Part shown: piece after piece, positions 34,621 through 46,440 of the stretch | Numbering within the stretch: position 1 is the first letter of the stretch | How the letters are laid out: each line of letters starts with the position of its first letter | Assembly: GCA_036346225.1 (NCBI GenBank) | Contig: JARFIW010001215.1 | Location: 4,226,501-4,290,500, forward strand | Direction: 5' to 3' | Length of the DNA stretch: 64,000 nucleotides | DNA from: Platerodrilus igneus | Lineage: Eukaryota > Arthropoda > Insecta > Coleoptera > Lycidae | Made by a program: the position numbers and the translations under genes | Notes under the pieces: generated by a model | The model's database searches: none | Seen by the model: the letters and a program-made list of their open reading frames with translations, nothing else | What the model was told of the DNA's origin: nothing

Positions 34621-35383
34621 CTTCTATTTCGAATCATATCTCCCTTTCACTTTAACCTTATAAAATTATCTATTCATGCTCAATCTTTTTAACTTATACC
34701 ACATTAGCTTTGTAGTTCTTCCAATGTTAATATGTACACGTGCGTTGTATAAACCCCATAATATTTCTTGATAATGAATGTCTTATTGCGTTTTCTGATA
34801 AACATAAAACTTTTGTAGCGTCTAGCCATTACTTGTTGCTTTAATATGTGTTATTCTCACAAATGAATTTCTGGAACTTACGTATTAAAGGATATTTTAT
34901 TTCTATTTTGAACTGCCCTTAATTATGTTTTCTGAGTAATGACAAAATTGAGCTTAATGTTTAACATGAATTCGATTTTATTTAAAATACCGATACTAGG
35001 AAATGTTATTTGAAATTAAAATGAAGAGCATTTAATGCCCTTCAAATTTATAATGAAGTATAATGAAGTTGTTATTGAAGTTTAACATGTACAGAATGAT
35101 ACAAAATATGACACTTGATATTTATGTACCCAAATTGATTTAAATAAGTGAAATTTCGCTTTTGGGTGTTGAAATTAAGGTTTTCTTGATTCGAAAAAAT
35201 TAATTAAAGTTACTTTTTACACGTGTAGTAACTTATGCACAGTATTTTAACAATGTATGTGTATACATTTGTGTAGTACTCCATACTTAAGGGTGTCGCC
35301 GCTCATTGTTGTCGATGGGTTCTGAAAAGAATCATTAGTCTGATGGCGTTTGAACTGAAACACTTCACCCATCGTTAGGTTTT
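34621..35383. other. AT-rich intron sequence, nothing recognised
   Basis: No coding motif and no repeat recognised. Confidence 0.5.
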
Positions 35384-37202
35384 GTCACGTGCCAAATTGG
35401 CACTTAAACATTTTTTAGTTTAATTTGAAGTGCGGAAGTTTCGCGCCACAAATTCAAAAGACTTGGCGTATATTTCCGTCACGTCAGAGTGCGTTTGTGC
35501 CAGATCGCGCGACGCGAGTGGCGAAGAAAAAGTGGGAGAAGTGTTTCCGTGGGACTCTGTAACGTGGCCGTTTGCCTTTGAACATCGAGAAGGGCGGTCG
35601 TGTCTGGTATCGTATCTTCATTTTTATTATGTAGATTTCCTTTTGCTTATCTTTGTTTGACCTTACCTGATTAACCTATTCCTTATCGTTCCGCTACATA
35701 TAGGAATCTGATACGACCCTGGAGCAGTCCCACGACCCTAGAACGAGCCGGATATCCATGCTCCGCCAACAGCACCGGAGCAGTCACCATCTTTAACTAC
35801 CTTAAAGGGGGCTCCAGTCATTTGGAAGGCGTACCCTCCGTTAATTGCCTTAAAGGGGCCATCAGTATCCCTGATGGACGTCAACAGAAGCCAACTTTAA
35901 CTCAGGGACATATTCATGTGAATATTTCGCTGTTATAAACTATTGTTTCAAAATTGGCATATTTTCCGTCAATGGCGTATTTAATTTGTATATTGGTGAC
36001 GTCATTGACAGATGGGCGCGCCAAAATCTGTACAAAGGTTAGCGTTACCAACTGCCCGTGGCGACGCTTATTCCGCGCTTGCGCGAGGTAATTATGAACT
36101 TTTAAATTGTAAGGGTTTATAGTGGACTGCCTGCTCTTGCTTCTAGTCACTATCAAACTGCCTTTTTCTAATTTATTTATATTAAAATTCAATATTTCTA
36201 AATTGTTTTGTAAATTTTCTCTTGAATTAAAGTATTTTAGAATTCTGAGTATCCTGTAAAATCAAAAATACATTACAATTTTCGTAATATTAATTAACTA
36301 AAAATTAAATTGCAAAGGTAAGAAATATGCAATTAATAGATGTTAATGCGCTAACATACTTAGCAAGAACTGTGATTATATTTACATATTTTAATAGTTT
36401 AACAAACTGAATCTATGCTATTCAAATTAAAATTTTAATAAAAGTTTAGATCTGTGGAAATGCATTGTTTTCACTTTATTTAATTATTGTAACTCTTTAG
36501 TATGTGCCATTTTCTGAGACATTTTATTTTATCTTCAGAGGACGTACTTTGAATTAAATTCCACTAAGTAATATGTAGATGTATTCTCTTGTGGTTATTA
36601 CAGTCCCGTAAACGCGGTATATGCGACACAAAAGACAAACGATATTACATAATGTGAAAATCAACGCGCCAATTGTCAATGACGTCACACAATATGCAAA
36701 TTAGGGCGACACAATTTTAAAATATACAAGTTTTAAAGAAAACCCCCCAAGGGGCACTTACGTGTACAAGTAGAGCTTCCTTCAGGATCACTCCATGATG
36801 GTCGCGGCTTGCATACGGATTACTTCATGATGGTTCTCGGGCCGTGGATCTCCTAAGCCAGGTTGCATCCAAATTCGCTGGTCTTCTTCCTATGTAGAGG
36901 TACGATAAGGAACGGGTTGAGGAACGATAATCAAAAAAGGCAAAAGGAAATCTACATAATAAAAAGATACGATAAGATACCAGACCAACTACTCTTGTTT
37001 GCGTTTCGAAGGCAAGTCCCGATGCGTCTTCACAGAAATTTTTCACCACTCTGTCGTCACACGCGTCGGCGCGAAGTTTGCGCAACGCACTTCTGAAGTG
37101 ACGGAAATACACGCAACAAGTCTTTTAAATTTATGGCGCGAAATTCTCACATATTAAAACTTAGTTAAAAATGTCTAGTGCCGAAATTTTTGGGCACGTA
37201 AC
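35384..37202. mobile_element. 1.8-kb imperfect inverted repeat (foldback-like)
   Basis: The + strand from 35384 matches the - strand from 37202. Anchors in order: ACGTGCC, TTTCGCGCCA, AAAGACTTG, TATTTCCGTCAC, TGGTATC(G/T)TATC, TTATTATGTAGATTTCCTTT, and further inside TGACGTCATTGACA (35998-36011; inverted 36673-36686). The middle of each arm is poorly matched. Arms are about 640 and 540 bp around a centre near 36300. No coding capacity. It may be a long-TIR DNA element or two inverted solo LTRs. Confidence 0.75.
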
Positions 37203-37808
37203 ATGGTGTCAATATTAAAGTTTAATCATAACATTTCAGTCATGTTTAAGTCACAACGAACTGTTTCGAGTATAATACTGAAATATTACATTAATACTGA
37301 AAATTGCACAATGAGCTAATTATGGTTTATGTGCAGTTCGTTAAAATTACACAGCTGTATGTATTCATATAAACTTATTAAAAAAAGATTAGCTACATAG
37401 GTAATCTTCTTTTTATTGCATCTGTTCTCTTTTGAGTACTCGTCATTAAAAAATACCAGATGTGTAAATAATCACGTGTATCAGCACTGTTTTGTATATT
37501 TATCTTTTGTTACTCTTTTTTTTACAGAGCTTTATTATTTTTTACCAATTTTTATAGTCACACAATTGGTTTTTTTTACTCTGCATTTGTTTGAATTTAT
37601 TGGTCTCAAAATTTAAATTCTTTATTACCTGAGCAATTTTTATCTTTCAGTTATTATTCATGTCTTTCTTCTGCCACATAATTATATTTTCTACAAATTT
37701 ATAATTTATGGAACTTGTTTTTTTTTCTTACACTGTTACTAGGTGTATGATATTTATCAACAAGAAGGAATCCAGTTTACATGTAGCTCATGTTCTGCTA
37801 TTTTGTAG
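37203..37808. other. Intron sequence before exon 3
   Basis: T-rich toward the acceptor; nothing else recognised. Confidence 0.5.
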
Positions 37809-38192
37809 ATTATTCTTTGGATTGGGAAGATAACTCATTTGATTATTCCAACAATTTTGCACCACCTCTTGAAGTTTTGATTGAGGCTAGTAATGGTGCT
37901 TCTGATTATGGAAATAAGTTTGGCGAACCTGTTATATGTGGTTTTGCACGTACATTTGGTATGATTGATTCGAATGGGGAAAGACGTGAATGGATTAAAC
38001 CAATTATGTTTAGTGGAGGAGTGGGCAGTATGGAAGCTAAAATGATAGACAAATTACCACCTCAAAAAGGTCATCAGATTGTTAAAGTAGGTGGTCCAGT
38101 GTATCGAATTGGAGTTGGGGGTGGTTCTGCCAGTTCTGTACAAGTTCAAGGTGACAATAAAGCTGAGTTAGATTTTAATGCTGTGCAAAGAG
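37809..38192 (+). CDS. Pfas: PFAS coding exon 3
   Basis: The acceptor TTTTGTAG ends at 37808. The split codon gives Asn365, then YSLDWED. Residues 365-492 include EASNGASDYGNKFGEP, EWIKPIMFSGGVGSMEA and GGPVYRIGVGGGSASS with VQVQGDN, all hallmarks of the PurL synthase core. The exon ends in AVQRG with donor G|GTAATG at 38193. Reading through the 46-nt intron would reach a stop at about 38240, so it must be removed. Confidence 0.95.
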
Positions 38193-38238
38193 GTAATGTA
38201 ATATATTTTATTAACATTTTTACAGTTTATACTAATAG
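38193..38238 (+). other. PFAS intron 3, 46 nt
   Basis: GTAATG ... AATAG. It is fixed by homology on both sides (AVQRG then DAEMEN) and by an in-frame stop on read-through. At 46 nt it is near the minimum size for animal introns. Confidence 0.9.
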
Positions 38239-38637
38239 GTGATGCTGAAATGGAGAATAAATTAAATCGTGTTGTACGTGCATGTTTGGAATTGGGTAAA
38301 AGGAATCCTATTATTAGCATCCATGATCAAGGCGCTGGTGGAAATGGAAATGTTTTAAAGGAATTAGTTGAACCTGCAGGCGGTATTATCTATGCCTCGA
38401 ATTTTGATTTGGGTGATCCAACTATCAATGCTCTTGAGCTGTGGGGTGCAGAATATCAAGAAAGTAATGCCTTATTATGCAGTAAAGAAAGCATGAACTT
38501 GTTAATGGATATTTGTAAGCGTGAACGTTGCCCTGTTAATTTTGTTGGTGAAGTAACAGGCACTGGGAAAGTAGTTTTATCTTTGGATAAGGAAGGCACT
38601 GTACTACCATTTAATTTGGAATTAGAGCATGTTTTAG
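38239..38637 (+). CDS. Pfas: PFAS coding exon 4
   Basis: The acceptor is AATAG (38234-38238), with a poor pyrimidine tract because the intron is only 46 nt. The split codon completes Gly, then DAEMENKLNRV. Residues about 493-625 carry ISIHDQGAGGNGNVLKEL and the WGAEYQESNAL motif, conserved through PurL proteins, and end in LELEHVLG. The donor is G|GTGAGT at 38638. The next intron is 45 nt without an in-frame stop. Confidence 0.94.
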
Positions 38638-38682
38638 GTGAGTTTAACTTTGGGTTGCTATTTAAAACGATGTTTTTTTTAG
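38638..38682 (+). other. PFAS intron 4, 45 nt, in frame
   Basis: GTGAGT ... TTTTTTTTAG. The length is a multiple of three and no stop occurs in the reading frame. Retention would insert about 15 residues (EFNFGLLFKTMFFLG) between VLG and KMPKK, where homologues have no insertion. Confidence 0.88.
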
Positions 38683-38936
38683 GAAAAATGCCCAAGAAAA
38701 TATTTAGATTAACACGACAAGTACCACTGTTAAAGGAATTGACACTGCCTGATCCATTATCTATTTATAAAGCTTTAAATCAAGTGATGAGACTACCTTC
38801 TGTTGCTAGCAAACGATATTTAACTAACAAGGTTGATAGATGTGTTACGGGATTGATTGCACAACAGCAGTGTGTTGGTCCTCTTCATACACCATTGGCC
38901 GATGTTGCTGTTGTAGCCATTTCTCATTTTGGCTAT
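38683..38936 (+). CDS. Pfas: PFAS coding exon 5
   Basis: The acceptor TTTTTTTTAG ends at 38682. Residues about 626-710 begin with KMPKKIFRL, where other animals have KMPRKEF directly after VLG. They then carry LPSVASKRYLTNKVDR and IAQQQCVGPLHTPLADVAVVA, the linker into the second synthase half. The exon ends after HFGY with the donor GTAAGT at 38937 in phase 0. Confidence 0.95.
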
Positions 38937-39239
38937 GTAAGTTATCTTACTTGTTTTATCTAATAATAGTTTAATAGTAAATTACGTTAGTGAGATATTT
39001 TCTGTGTCACGATGCTAACATCATTTGTTGTAAAATGGGGTGTATTACTTCATTTGTATTGTAATGGATAATAGTATTAGTTGTAAATTACAGCATTAAC
39101 AAGAGAATATGTTACAGGTGAAATAAGCATTAAATGAATTAAATTTTGATTTGCCCTGAAGAGACGGGGACCCCATAACAATATAAGGATGTCGGTTAAC
39201 TGCTGTGGTGCAGTAGTTATTTCCTAGTTCAATTAAATC

Positions 39240-40470
39240 GCAAGGCTAATATAATCTCAACATTTTGTTACAATAATAATATTGAAAATACCTTAGGTGT
39301 TTTTAAACCCTGCTTAGAACGTTTTAAATAGTTTTCTTATTATAAAAAGTCTCAGTAAATAACTTATTGTTAACAAATACGGGAAGATTTTCAACTTGTT
39401 TCATAAACGGCACGCGGTTGTCAAGCATTTGTTCTAGTTAGCATAAAGTTCTGGGCAGATAAAAATTTTTCAGATAGAATTGTTTTCATGAATTGTTTTC
39501 CTAATTCAATCACTTCCACGTTATTCCTTGAGCAAAGCGGGATGGAAGTCGTTGATGCATAAAAACCCTCAGGGCAATAATACCACAATTTAGAGTCAAT
39601 CTGGAGTCTGTTGAATTTAACACCTGCAAGAGAACAGCAGAAGATGAACTAAAACCTGATCATATCCAGTGTAAGGGTAGCAGACGGCGACCTGTGGATT
39701 AATAATAAGCCCATAACCTTTGCTGAATCCTTTACCGGATTTTTATAAGAAAACCAGTTGTGTTAAACAACCACCTTCTTCACGAATGGTGAAATTACTT
39801 GCAGTAAAAACCCCGTCTTTTCAGTTCATGAGATCCGTTTGTTGAATGCCATAATAGCACTTAATATTACCAATTTTTAGTAATATTTGAAGCTTTCTCA
39901 CTTACGAGAAGCCTAAACGAAATTATGTTTTATTAGTAACAAAATAAGATTTGTACTAAGATTGCTTAAAGTTACAGTTTTTTAAATTAAACATTCTAAT
40001 TTGTAAATGTTTGCCAGATTTGACATTCATAAAGATAACCAATATGTAAAGAAATCGTAGTCAAATAGTCAAAACTAAAGTATCTGTGATATAATTTAAT
40101 TGTTAAGTATGGTTGTTATTTGATTTGATTATTTCTTATGAAATAGATGTGTTATCGCACAAGTATTCTTTTTGTAAAAAAACAACTATTAAAAATGTTT
40201 CTATATTGAAGACATCTGATCGATTATGCTGTTAATCCAAGAATTTAAATAGAAAAATTTAGAATTAACGAATACGAAAGGGTTTTCTGTGTCTGCCCTT
40301 TTTAATTGATTATTAGCTACTAATACAGTGGCATCCAACTTTAGATTAAATTGTTTTCTGTTTAACTAAGAAAAATTCAACCAGACCCATCCCTAACTCT
40401 CTCTTGAGGTAATAGCCAAGTTAGCCATTGGCAAACAGTTTTTTAACCGTTCCATCTTCTAAACATAAAA
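39240..40470. repeat. 1.2-kb dispersed repeat, copy 1 (partner 62242-63475)
   Basis: Anchors shared in order and orientation: GCAAGGCTAA, CTCAACATTTTGT, CACTTCCAC, GAAGTCGTTGATG, AAGGGTAG, AATACAGTG, TCCAACTT, TTCTGTTT, ATAATAGCCAAG, TAGCC and TTCCATCT. Moderately diverged. No coding content, ends not defined by terminal repeats. Confidence 0.75.
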
Positions 40471-43400
40471 CTTTAATTTTTTTTAAGTATAATAGTATAG
40501 CAGTCGCATGCAATGTAAAAACTTACACAGTAATTATAAAAATTATAATTAGTTTCCTTAACACACTTGATATTATATCAAACCAATAACATTAGTGCTG
40601 TATAATTAAGCACACATTATCTATTAAAACTGGTTCAACTTTAATTCCAACACCTGCATATGTCTTAATATTTTAAACTAATAACATTATCCTTAAATTT
40701 AATCACCATTCATTCCGTAAATAAATTATTAATCAATAAAAAAATTAATCACAGTGATGTTCAATTAATGTCCTATCTCATATAATATCACTCATATATA
40801 AATTATACTGAATCATAAACAAGCCTGTAGTATTACTTGCAGTTTGATTTATGTATTTTAAGGTTGAGAATGTCCAGAACACATCAGTTTCCCTTTTGTT
40901 AATGATATAATTCCTGTTTTCCTTTTTCCACTTCTTAAACGACAGTTACAACACAACCCAAAATTCCAACTTAATGGCGGGATAAACTTGGACAATCCAA
41001 ATCTACACCCTTTTCAAGCGGTCACAACAATAATAACTCCATATTCCTGTGCATATAAAATACTTTGCCCCACGTGAGAGTAAGTTCACATATAATATCG
41101 TATCCCGCATTTTTGTTGTCGCTGCGAGGCATCCATCTTTAATGTTCCATGCAGCTATGTTACAGTCAACGTTACGTCTAACTGAACCTCATACCAACCC
41201 TCTTCCATGCAGCCAAGTCCGCCCTCGTCTATGCGCATGCCTTTCTACATGTTAATGTTAACTTATAACCGGTTCACAAAAAACTAATCTCATTCGAATA
41301 CAATCAATGTCCTTTAATTCCCCTTCTACTTTGTATGTTGTCAGTGGTTTTGATGTTATTGTACAATCTTGCTACTGAGGTTATGATAAATGACACACGG
41401 GAAGTACTTATTATCGTGTAATTTACGTAGTTATAGATTTTATTTCGTTATCTGAAGCCATATAAATGCATTCACTATAAACTATTGTATGGAAAGATGA
41501 AGTCCTCTTTCTAACCCTACGCTTATGTATTCTCTTTACACAGTGTCTGGTTTGTTACATTATATTAAAATATATTTGTGATTTTCCTTTTTGATAATTG
41601 CACTTATGTGTATTAAATGTGCTTCATTCAACTAAAATTTTTAAAGCTCATATTGGGATGCATACTTTAACAAATCCACTGTTATTAATTGTAAAGCTTA
41701 CTGTAAAAATGACCTGATTTCATCATTTACAGTTATATTTTGTTTACATTTTTGTAGTTTAAAATAATTTATAATCCCTGATTTGAGTTCCAATATGTAT
41801 TTAACAGAAATAAAACGTTTATCTTTGTAGTTTTCAGTTTATAATTTGAATACAAATACGAATGTGATTGCATGTCTTGTTTTTGAACACCATTATATCC
41901 GAAATTAAAATTATACAGGATACTTCAATAACAAGTTTGTCCATTCAAGATTGATTTTCTTTTTTGATCTCTAATTTATTGTTAGCGTAATGCAATGCGT
42001 TACAAATATCTGCACCTTTGTGCTAATACGTATAAAGACTTACGGCAGAATTTAGGTTTAGTGCCACATTTGAATTGTATTGGGTTAATAATAAATTACA
42101 AGATTAACATGATACTAAACAACTGGCAGTTGAAAATGAAAAATAGACATGCCTATGGTTGGATTTGAACCAAGGCGTTACTACTATGTACAAGTTTGGA
42201 TACTAATTTAAATTCGTGTCACAAATAACCTTTGGGCAATAAAAATCAGTACATGAACATTATCTGTCCTCAGCAAAATAATAAAGTGCTCGTGTGATGA
42301 TAAAATCATAACGTTATGCAAATAAGCACACTGAAGGTAATAATTTACAGTACGCATATACTTTTAGAATCATTGCTAGATTGCAACTGATGAACTGTAA
42401 ACAGGAATAAACATGATATGCTACTACGAGAATGTTTGAGGTGGGACATTACATTCTAGATTTTGTTCTGAGATGCCTGATACCAAAATAATTCAGAAGT
42501 TTATTATTTGTACATAAATTTTAAAAAAACTGTTGGTATCTAGAACAGAAAATAGACTGCATAATCAACAGGTTAAAATACCTTTTTAAGTCCTCAGCAA
42601 GTGTTTGGCAATGTAAAGACTGCCACGGACTTAAAAATAAATTTATCTAGGTGGCAGCAGAATTTTCAAAGATTCAGCTCAACATAAAATAATGTTTGGA
42701 TGATACTAAAAGTGGTTGCTGTTGAACAACACCTAATTCGAATGCTGCATAGCTCAGAAGAGTGGTAATGGATAGTAACGATAAAAGAGACATTACTAGC
42801 AAGTAGCCTGGAAGGGCGCCAGGAAGGATCGCCAAACAGAAAATACACTTCAATCTTTCTGACTTGGCAAAACAGCAAGATTGTTCAAAAAAAATTAACC
42901 AACGTCATAACCGAAATGTAGTTTATAAGGAACAATAATACTGGACTGGTTTATTACTACCACTGGAGCAAATACTCCATTTATAGTGTATAATGAAATT
43001 AATGTTTTAAATTCCTAATATATAAAGAAAAATAATATCTTTCAAATAACAAAACAGAATAATTATAACCGAGCACAATCGCGTATGGTACCTATTGCAT
43101 TTGCATACATCATAACAATCAACATAATAAATATTATTTAAATTAATTCATTGTTAACTCGGCAGTAAATAATAAATTTCACACATAACTATTTTATGAA
43201 AATACTCAGCGATTTAGCATGTTCAGCGTGCTAAGTGTATAATTATAAATATTATCAATTAATAACCAAAACAGTGAAACTTAAATTGAAACATGTAATA
43301 ACGCAAACAAACTTAAAGCTGCTTATCTGAATATACAGAAGATCGTTACTCATCAAGGACAGTGATATCAGCAGGTACTCTTACATTCTTCAAAACCCAA

Positions 43401-43599
43401 CAGTAGGATTCCAAATGTGCACTCTCAATCTCCACAGATCATGACACAAATTAGTAATGGCTTAATATGACATCGCATACATCCAACATATATCGAAACG
43501 AGGAGTAACATTAAAAAAGGAAGGAGAAGAAAAACCCTAAAATATCAAGAACAAGAATTAATAACATTAATATCATAAAAAATGTTCATACCTGGATGG
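40471..43599. other. AT-rich intron sequence, nothing clearly recognised
   Basis: No family motif in any frame. 40920-41270 is less AT-rich and may be a decayed repeat. A B-box-like word is noted separately at 42150. Confidence 0.4.
42145..42190 (-). repeat. Possible SINE remnant (B box)
   Basis: On the - strand GGTTCAAATCC, a perfect RNA polymerase III B box, lies between GCC..GGC words that can pair like a T-arm. No convincing A box upstream. Could be chance. Confidence 0.25.
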
Positions 43600-43930
43600 T
43601 CTGGGGTTATTGCAAAAGTGTAATGTAACTATTGCCTGGCAATCAATCACGAAAATCTGTATTATTAAAGTATTAACTGTACAATAATATCTAAAATAAA
43701 GTATCAAAAATTCATCTCAATATATGAATTATTACTATTAAATGCTGACCAAGTCGATAGCGTAACACAAAAGAGACTTTTTCAGTAAGGGAAATGTTTG
43801 TCTACAAAACTTGTTTATCAAAAACCAAACCATATTCGAAATAAACAATTTTAAAGAAAACGTAGGCAACTTAATCATCACCAATAATAGAACCACTCTC
43901 AAAATCGAAACACAATTCATTTGCCAAATA
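43600..43930 (-). repeat. LTR-like repeat, left copy (partner 46235-46440)
   Basis: Shared with 46235-46440: TATTAAAG, ACTGTACAA, CATCTCAATA, AATTATTA, TGCTGACC, ACACAAAAGAGACT, CTACAA(A/G)ACTTGTTTATCA and AATAGAAACGTT. It lies downstream (- strand sense) of a gypsy pol relic, as a 3' LTR would. Confidence 0.6.
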
Positions 43931-44079
43931 GAAACGTTCAGATTCTCCCCCTTGCTTGAAGAAAAAGACCCCCACAAAACGAAACTGGAAGACAAAAAAC
44001 TCAATAAATGTTACTGCTAAAATTCGTGTGATGGCAGCAAAAAAAATAATAACTTATAGTGCAATCCAAAAAGAATATG

Positions 44080-44800
44080 AAACTAACTATCGGGAAGATT
44101 GGCTTTAGGATGTTTGGCATGTCAGGTTCCTACATCTACATTATTAGAATCTTTAAATTGATGCATCTAAGGAGAGACTGTCTTAGAGAATATAAATGGA
44201 CCAACAAATTTTGGTGTTAATTTGGAGGTAAATTGCTCAGAAGCATCAGATAAAACATGGTTGCGTCTCCAAACTTTCTATCCAAGAACTACGTTACTAA
44301 AGTTCTTTTTGTTCTTAATAAGAGAGTAACTTATATAAGCAATTCCTTTTTTGCCTTTGAAATATACTTGCGATAAAATTCTGCCAAGGCCATGGTTACT
44401 GGCATCAATGGTTATAAAAAAGGGTAAATCATAATTCGAACATGTTAGCACAGAAGCAATAATTAAATGTTTCTTAATAGATGAAACAGAATCTCCGCAT
44501 TCTTGGCTCCAATTGAAAGGAACATTTTTCTCAAGCAGCGCAGTTAAAGGAGCTGTAAAGGCATAAAAACCAGGTACAAATCCACGATATCAGGATGCTG
44601 AACCAACAATTTGTCTTACTTCAGTGGTATTTCTCAGATTAGGAATTTTTAAGAGTGTCTCCACATTGTCTGGATCAACATGGATTATGTTTTTGTGAAC
44701 TACATAACGAAGATATTTTGATTGGAAATGGCAAAATTGACATTTATCTTTATTTAGCGTATAATGCCTTTATCAGATAATTTGTATTGTAATTCTTTCT
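44080..44800 (-). pseudogene. gypsy pol relic (RT end, RNase H) with internal deletion
   Basis: The - strand from about 44790 reads YTLNKDKCQFCHFQSKYLRY, then HVDPDNVETLLKIP, RNTTEVRQIVGSAS, FNWSQECGDS and ITIDASNHGLG, the RT thumb and RNase H start of gypsy pol. About 44330 it jumps to KVWRRNHVLSDASEQFTSKL then TPKFVGPF, the end of an integrase chromodomain-like tail. So most of RNase H and integrase is deleted. Several stops. Confidence 0.75.
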
Positions 44801-44997
44801 TTTCAAAACGATTAATTTTCATTTTCATTGCCATCATATAAAAAAGTATTGAAAAATCGGAGTACCACAAAAATAATGTATTTAATTGCAATTAACAACT
44901 TAAAATTAATAGTTATTAAACACATTAATATCCTTTCCTCGCTAAGAAAAACAACGACATTAGCAAGTTGTAATTAAATATCTTATTGCATTGTTTT

Positions 44998-45400
44998 CTA
45001 TTCTGAGCTATAATCTACACAAATTCCTAAAACTTTCACTATCTGTGTGTAATAGTCTAATCTAGGTCTACCTATACCTCCCTTTTTTCCTATCTCTGCT
45101 TCTAATATATCCCGTATCATTCCCTCATGCCTTAGAATGTGTCCTACCATGCCGCCTCTTCCATTTTGTACTGTTTTCCACATATTTCTTTCTTCCCTTA
45201 CCATTTATAGTACCTCTTTGTTCTTCTATCTTTTTCTTGTCCGCTTCTCCTGCTGTCCATGTTTCACAGCCATACAGTGCTGTGCTCCACACATATGTTT
45301 TCAGCAATTTTTCCTTGTTTTTATGCTTGTTGTTTTCGAACATTCCAGCTGCTTTTTCTTGTAAAATTCGGTCCGGCTTGTGCAATTTTTTTTAAATTTT
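44998..45400 (-). pseudogene. RTE-like LINE 3' end, fragment
   Basis: The - strand reads KLLKTYVWSTALYGCETWTA, EADKKKIE, then after a frameshift MWKTVQNGRGGMVGHILRHE and GIGRPRLDYYTQI. This is the C-terminal part of LINE reverse transcriptases of the RTE-like kind common in insects. Truncated at the 5' side as usual for LINEs, and frameshifted. Confidence 0.8.
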
Positions 45401-46074
45401 TTTATCTTTTGCATGTTTCTCTTTCTATTGTTTTCTAAAAATATACCCTATTTTGTCGATATTCAATGGTACATGAAGGGGGTTAAGCAACTTGGGGAGC
45501 GATTCTCGAATCCATTCGTTCCTGAAAGTATACGTTCGTGACGTCATGGACGAATAGATTGTCAGAAAGTCTATACTTGAGATTTTTGTACATTTGTGAA
45601 CGTCCAAGTTGTATTCTTTTCTCAAAGAGTACCCCAATAAATAGCATACGTTTAACAAAATTGACTTAGGCCCTTGCTGAAGTGCCGCTTCTTCCAGTAT
45701 TAAAAAACATAAAAAACTCAATGAATCTAACCTAAAGAGAGATTTAATGTAATTTGTTTTCGACTATGGATATATTTACGGCTGTTGTATTCATTTGGTC
45801 AGTTTTTAGTAGTAAAACCTAACTTACTCATTATTTTCGCCTGTGTGCCCATATAAAATCGTAGGCAATTTAGCAACCGCGATTGGTTTAACATCATAGA
45901 TTAGTTTTAACATAACCTAGCTCTAAAAAATAACTGCTGTTTATTATTATAATATAATCAGATGTATTAAGTCTCATATACTTCTAGTTTTAGTTCCAAA
46001 TATCCCGAGTTTAATATTGTCTTAAATATTATAACATTATTGAACAAGAATTAGGTTAATATAGAATAACTCCG
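45401..46074. other. Intron sequence, nothing recognised
   Basis: A 98-codon open frame on the - strand (45721-45425) has no motif I know and no neighbour that supports it. Confidence 0.4.
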
Positions 46075-46210
46075 CTTTTCTTACTACCCACGTTTCACAG
46101 CCCTACAGTGATGTGCTGCTCATGTTTTCAACAATATTTTCCTTGTTTCTTTGTTTGTTGTTGTTGAATGTAGTAGTTGCTTTTTCTTGTTAAATGCAGC
46201 ACAGCCTTGT
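46075..46210 (-). pseudogene. RTE-like LINE fragment, short
   Basis: The - strand reads AAFNKKKQLLHSTTTNKETR then ILLKT, and a GCETWVV-like word. Same part of the RT C-terminus as 45230-45400. Confidence 0.6.
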
Positions 46211-46234
46211 GCTAGTCTTTGTTTTATATTATTT

Positions 46235-46440
46235 GTACTTAACGAGATACTATTAAAGAACTGACTGTACAAAAACCTGTAAAATAGAATTCCCAAAACT
46301 CATCTCAATACATAAATTATTACAAATAGGTGCTGACCGGGTCGATCACATAACACAAAAGAGACTCTTTCATTAAGGAAAACATCTATCTACAAGACTT
46401 GTTTATCAAAAAAATTAATTGAATTGCGAAATAGAAACGT
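46235..46440 (-). repeat. LTR-like repeat, right copy (partner 43600-43930)
   Basis: Direct copy of the left repeat, shorter by an internal gap. With the left copy it brackets the gypsy relic and RTE fragments. Confidence 0.6.

Larger units (their letters stand above)
30524..37808 (+). other. PFAS intron 2 (7.3 kb)
   Basis: Donor GTAAGT at 30524, acceptor TTTTGTAG at 37808. It holds relics of an IS630-like transposase, a hAT transposase, a gypsy gag-protease piece and a long inverted repeat. Confidence 0.9.

Noticed and set aside
35430..35660. 76-codon + strand frame
   Set aside because: Lies inside the left arm of the large inverted repeat; the corresponding frame in the other arm is not conserved.
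38456..38695. 79-codon - strand frame
   Set aside because: Antisense shadow of PFAS exons 4 and 5.
45425..45721. 98-codon - strand frame
   Set aside because: No known motif, surrounded by LINE fragments; length is possible by chance.
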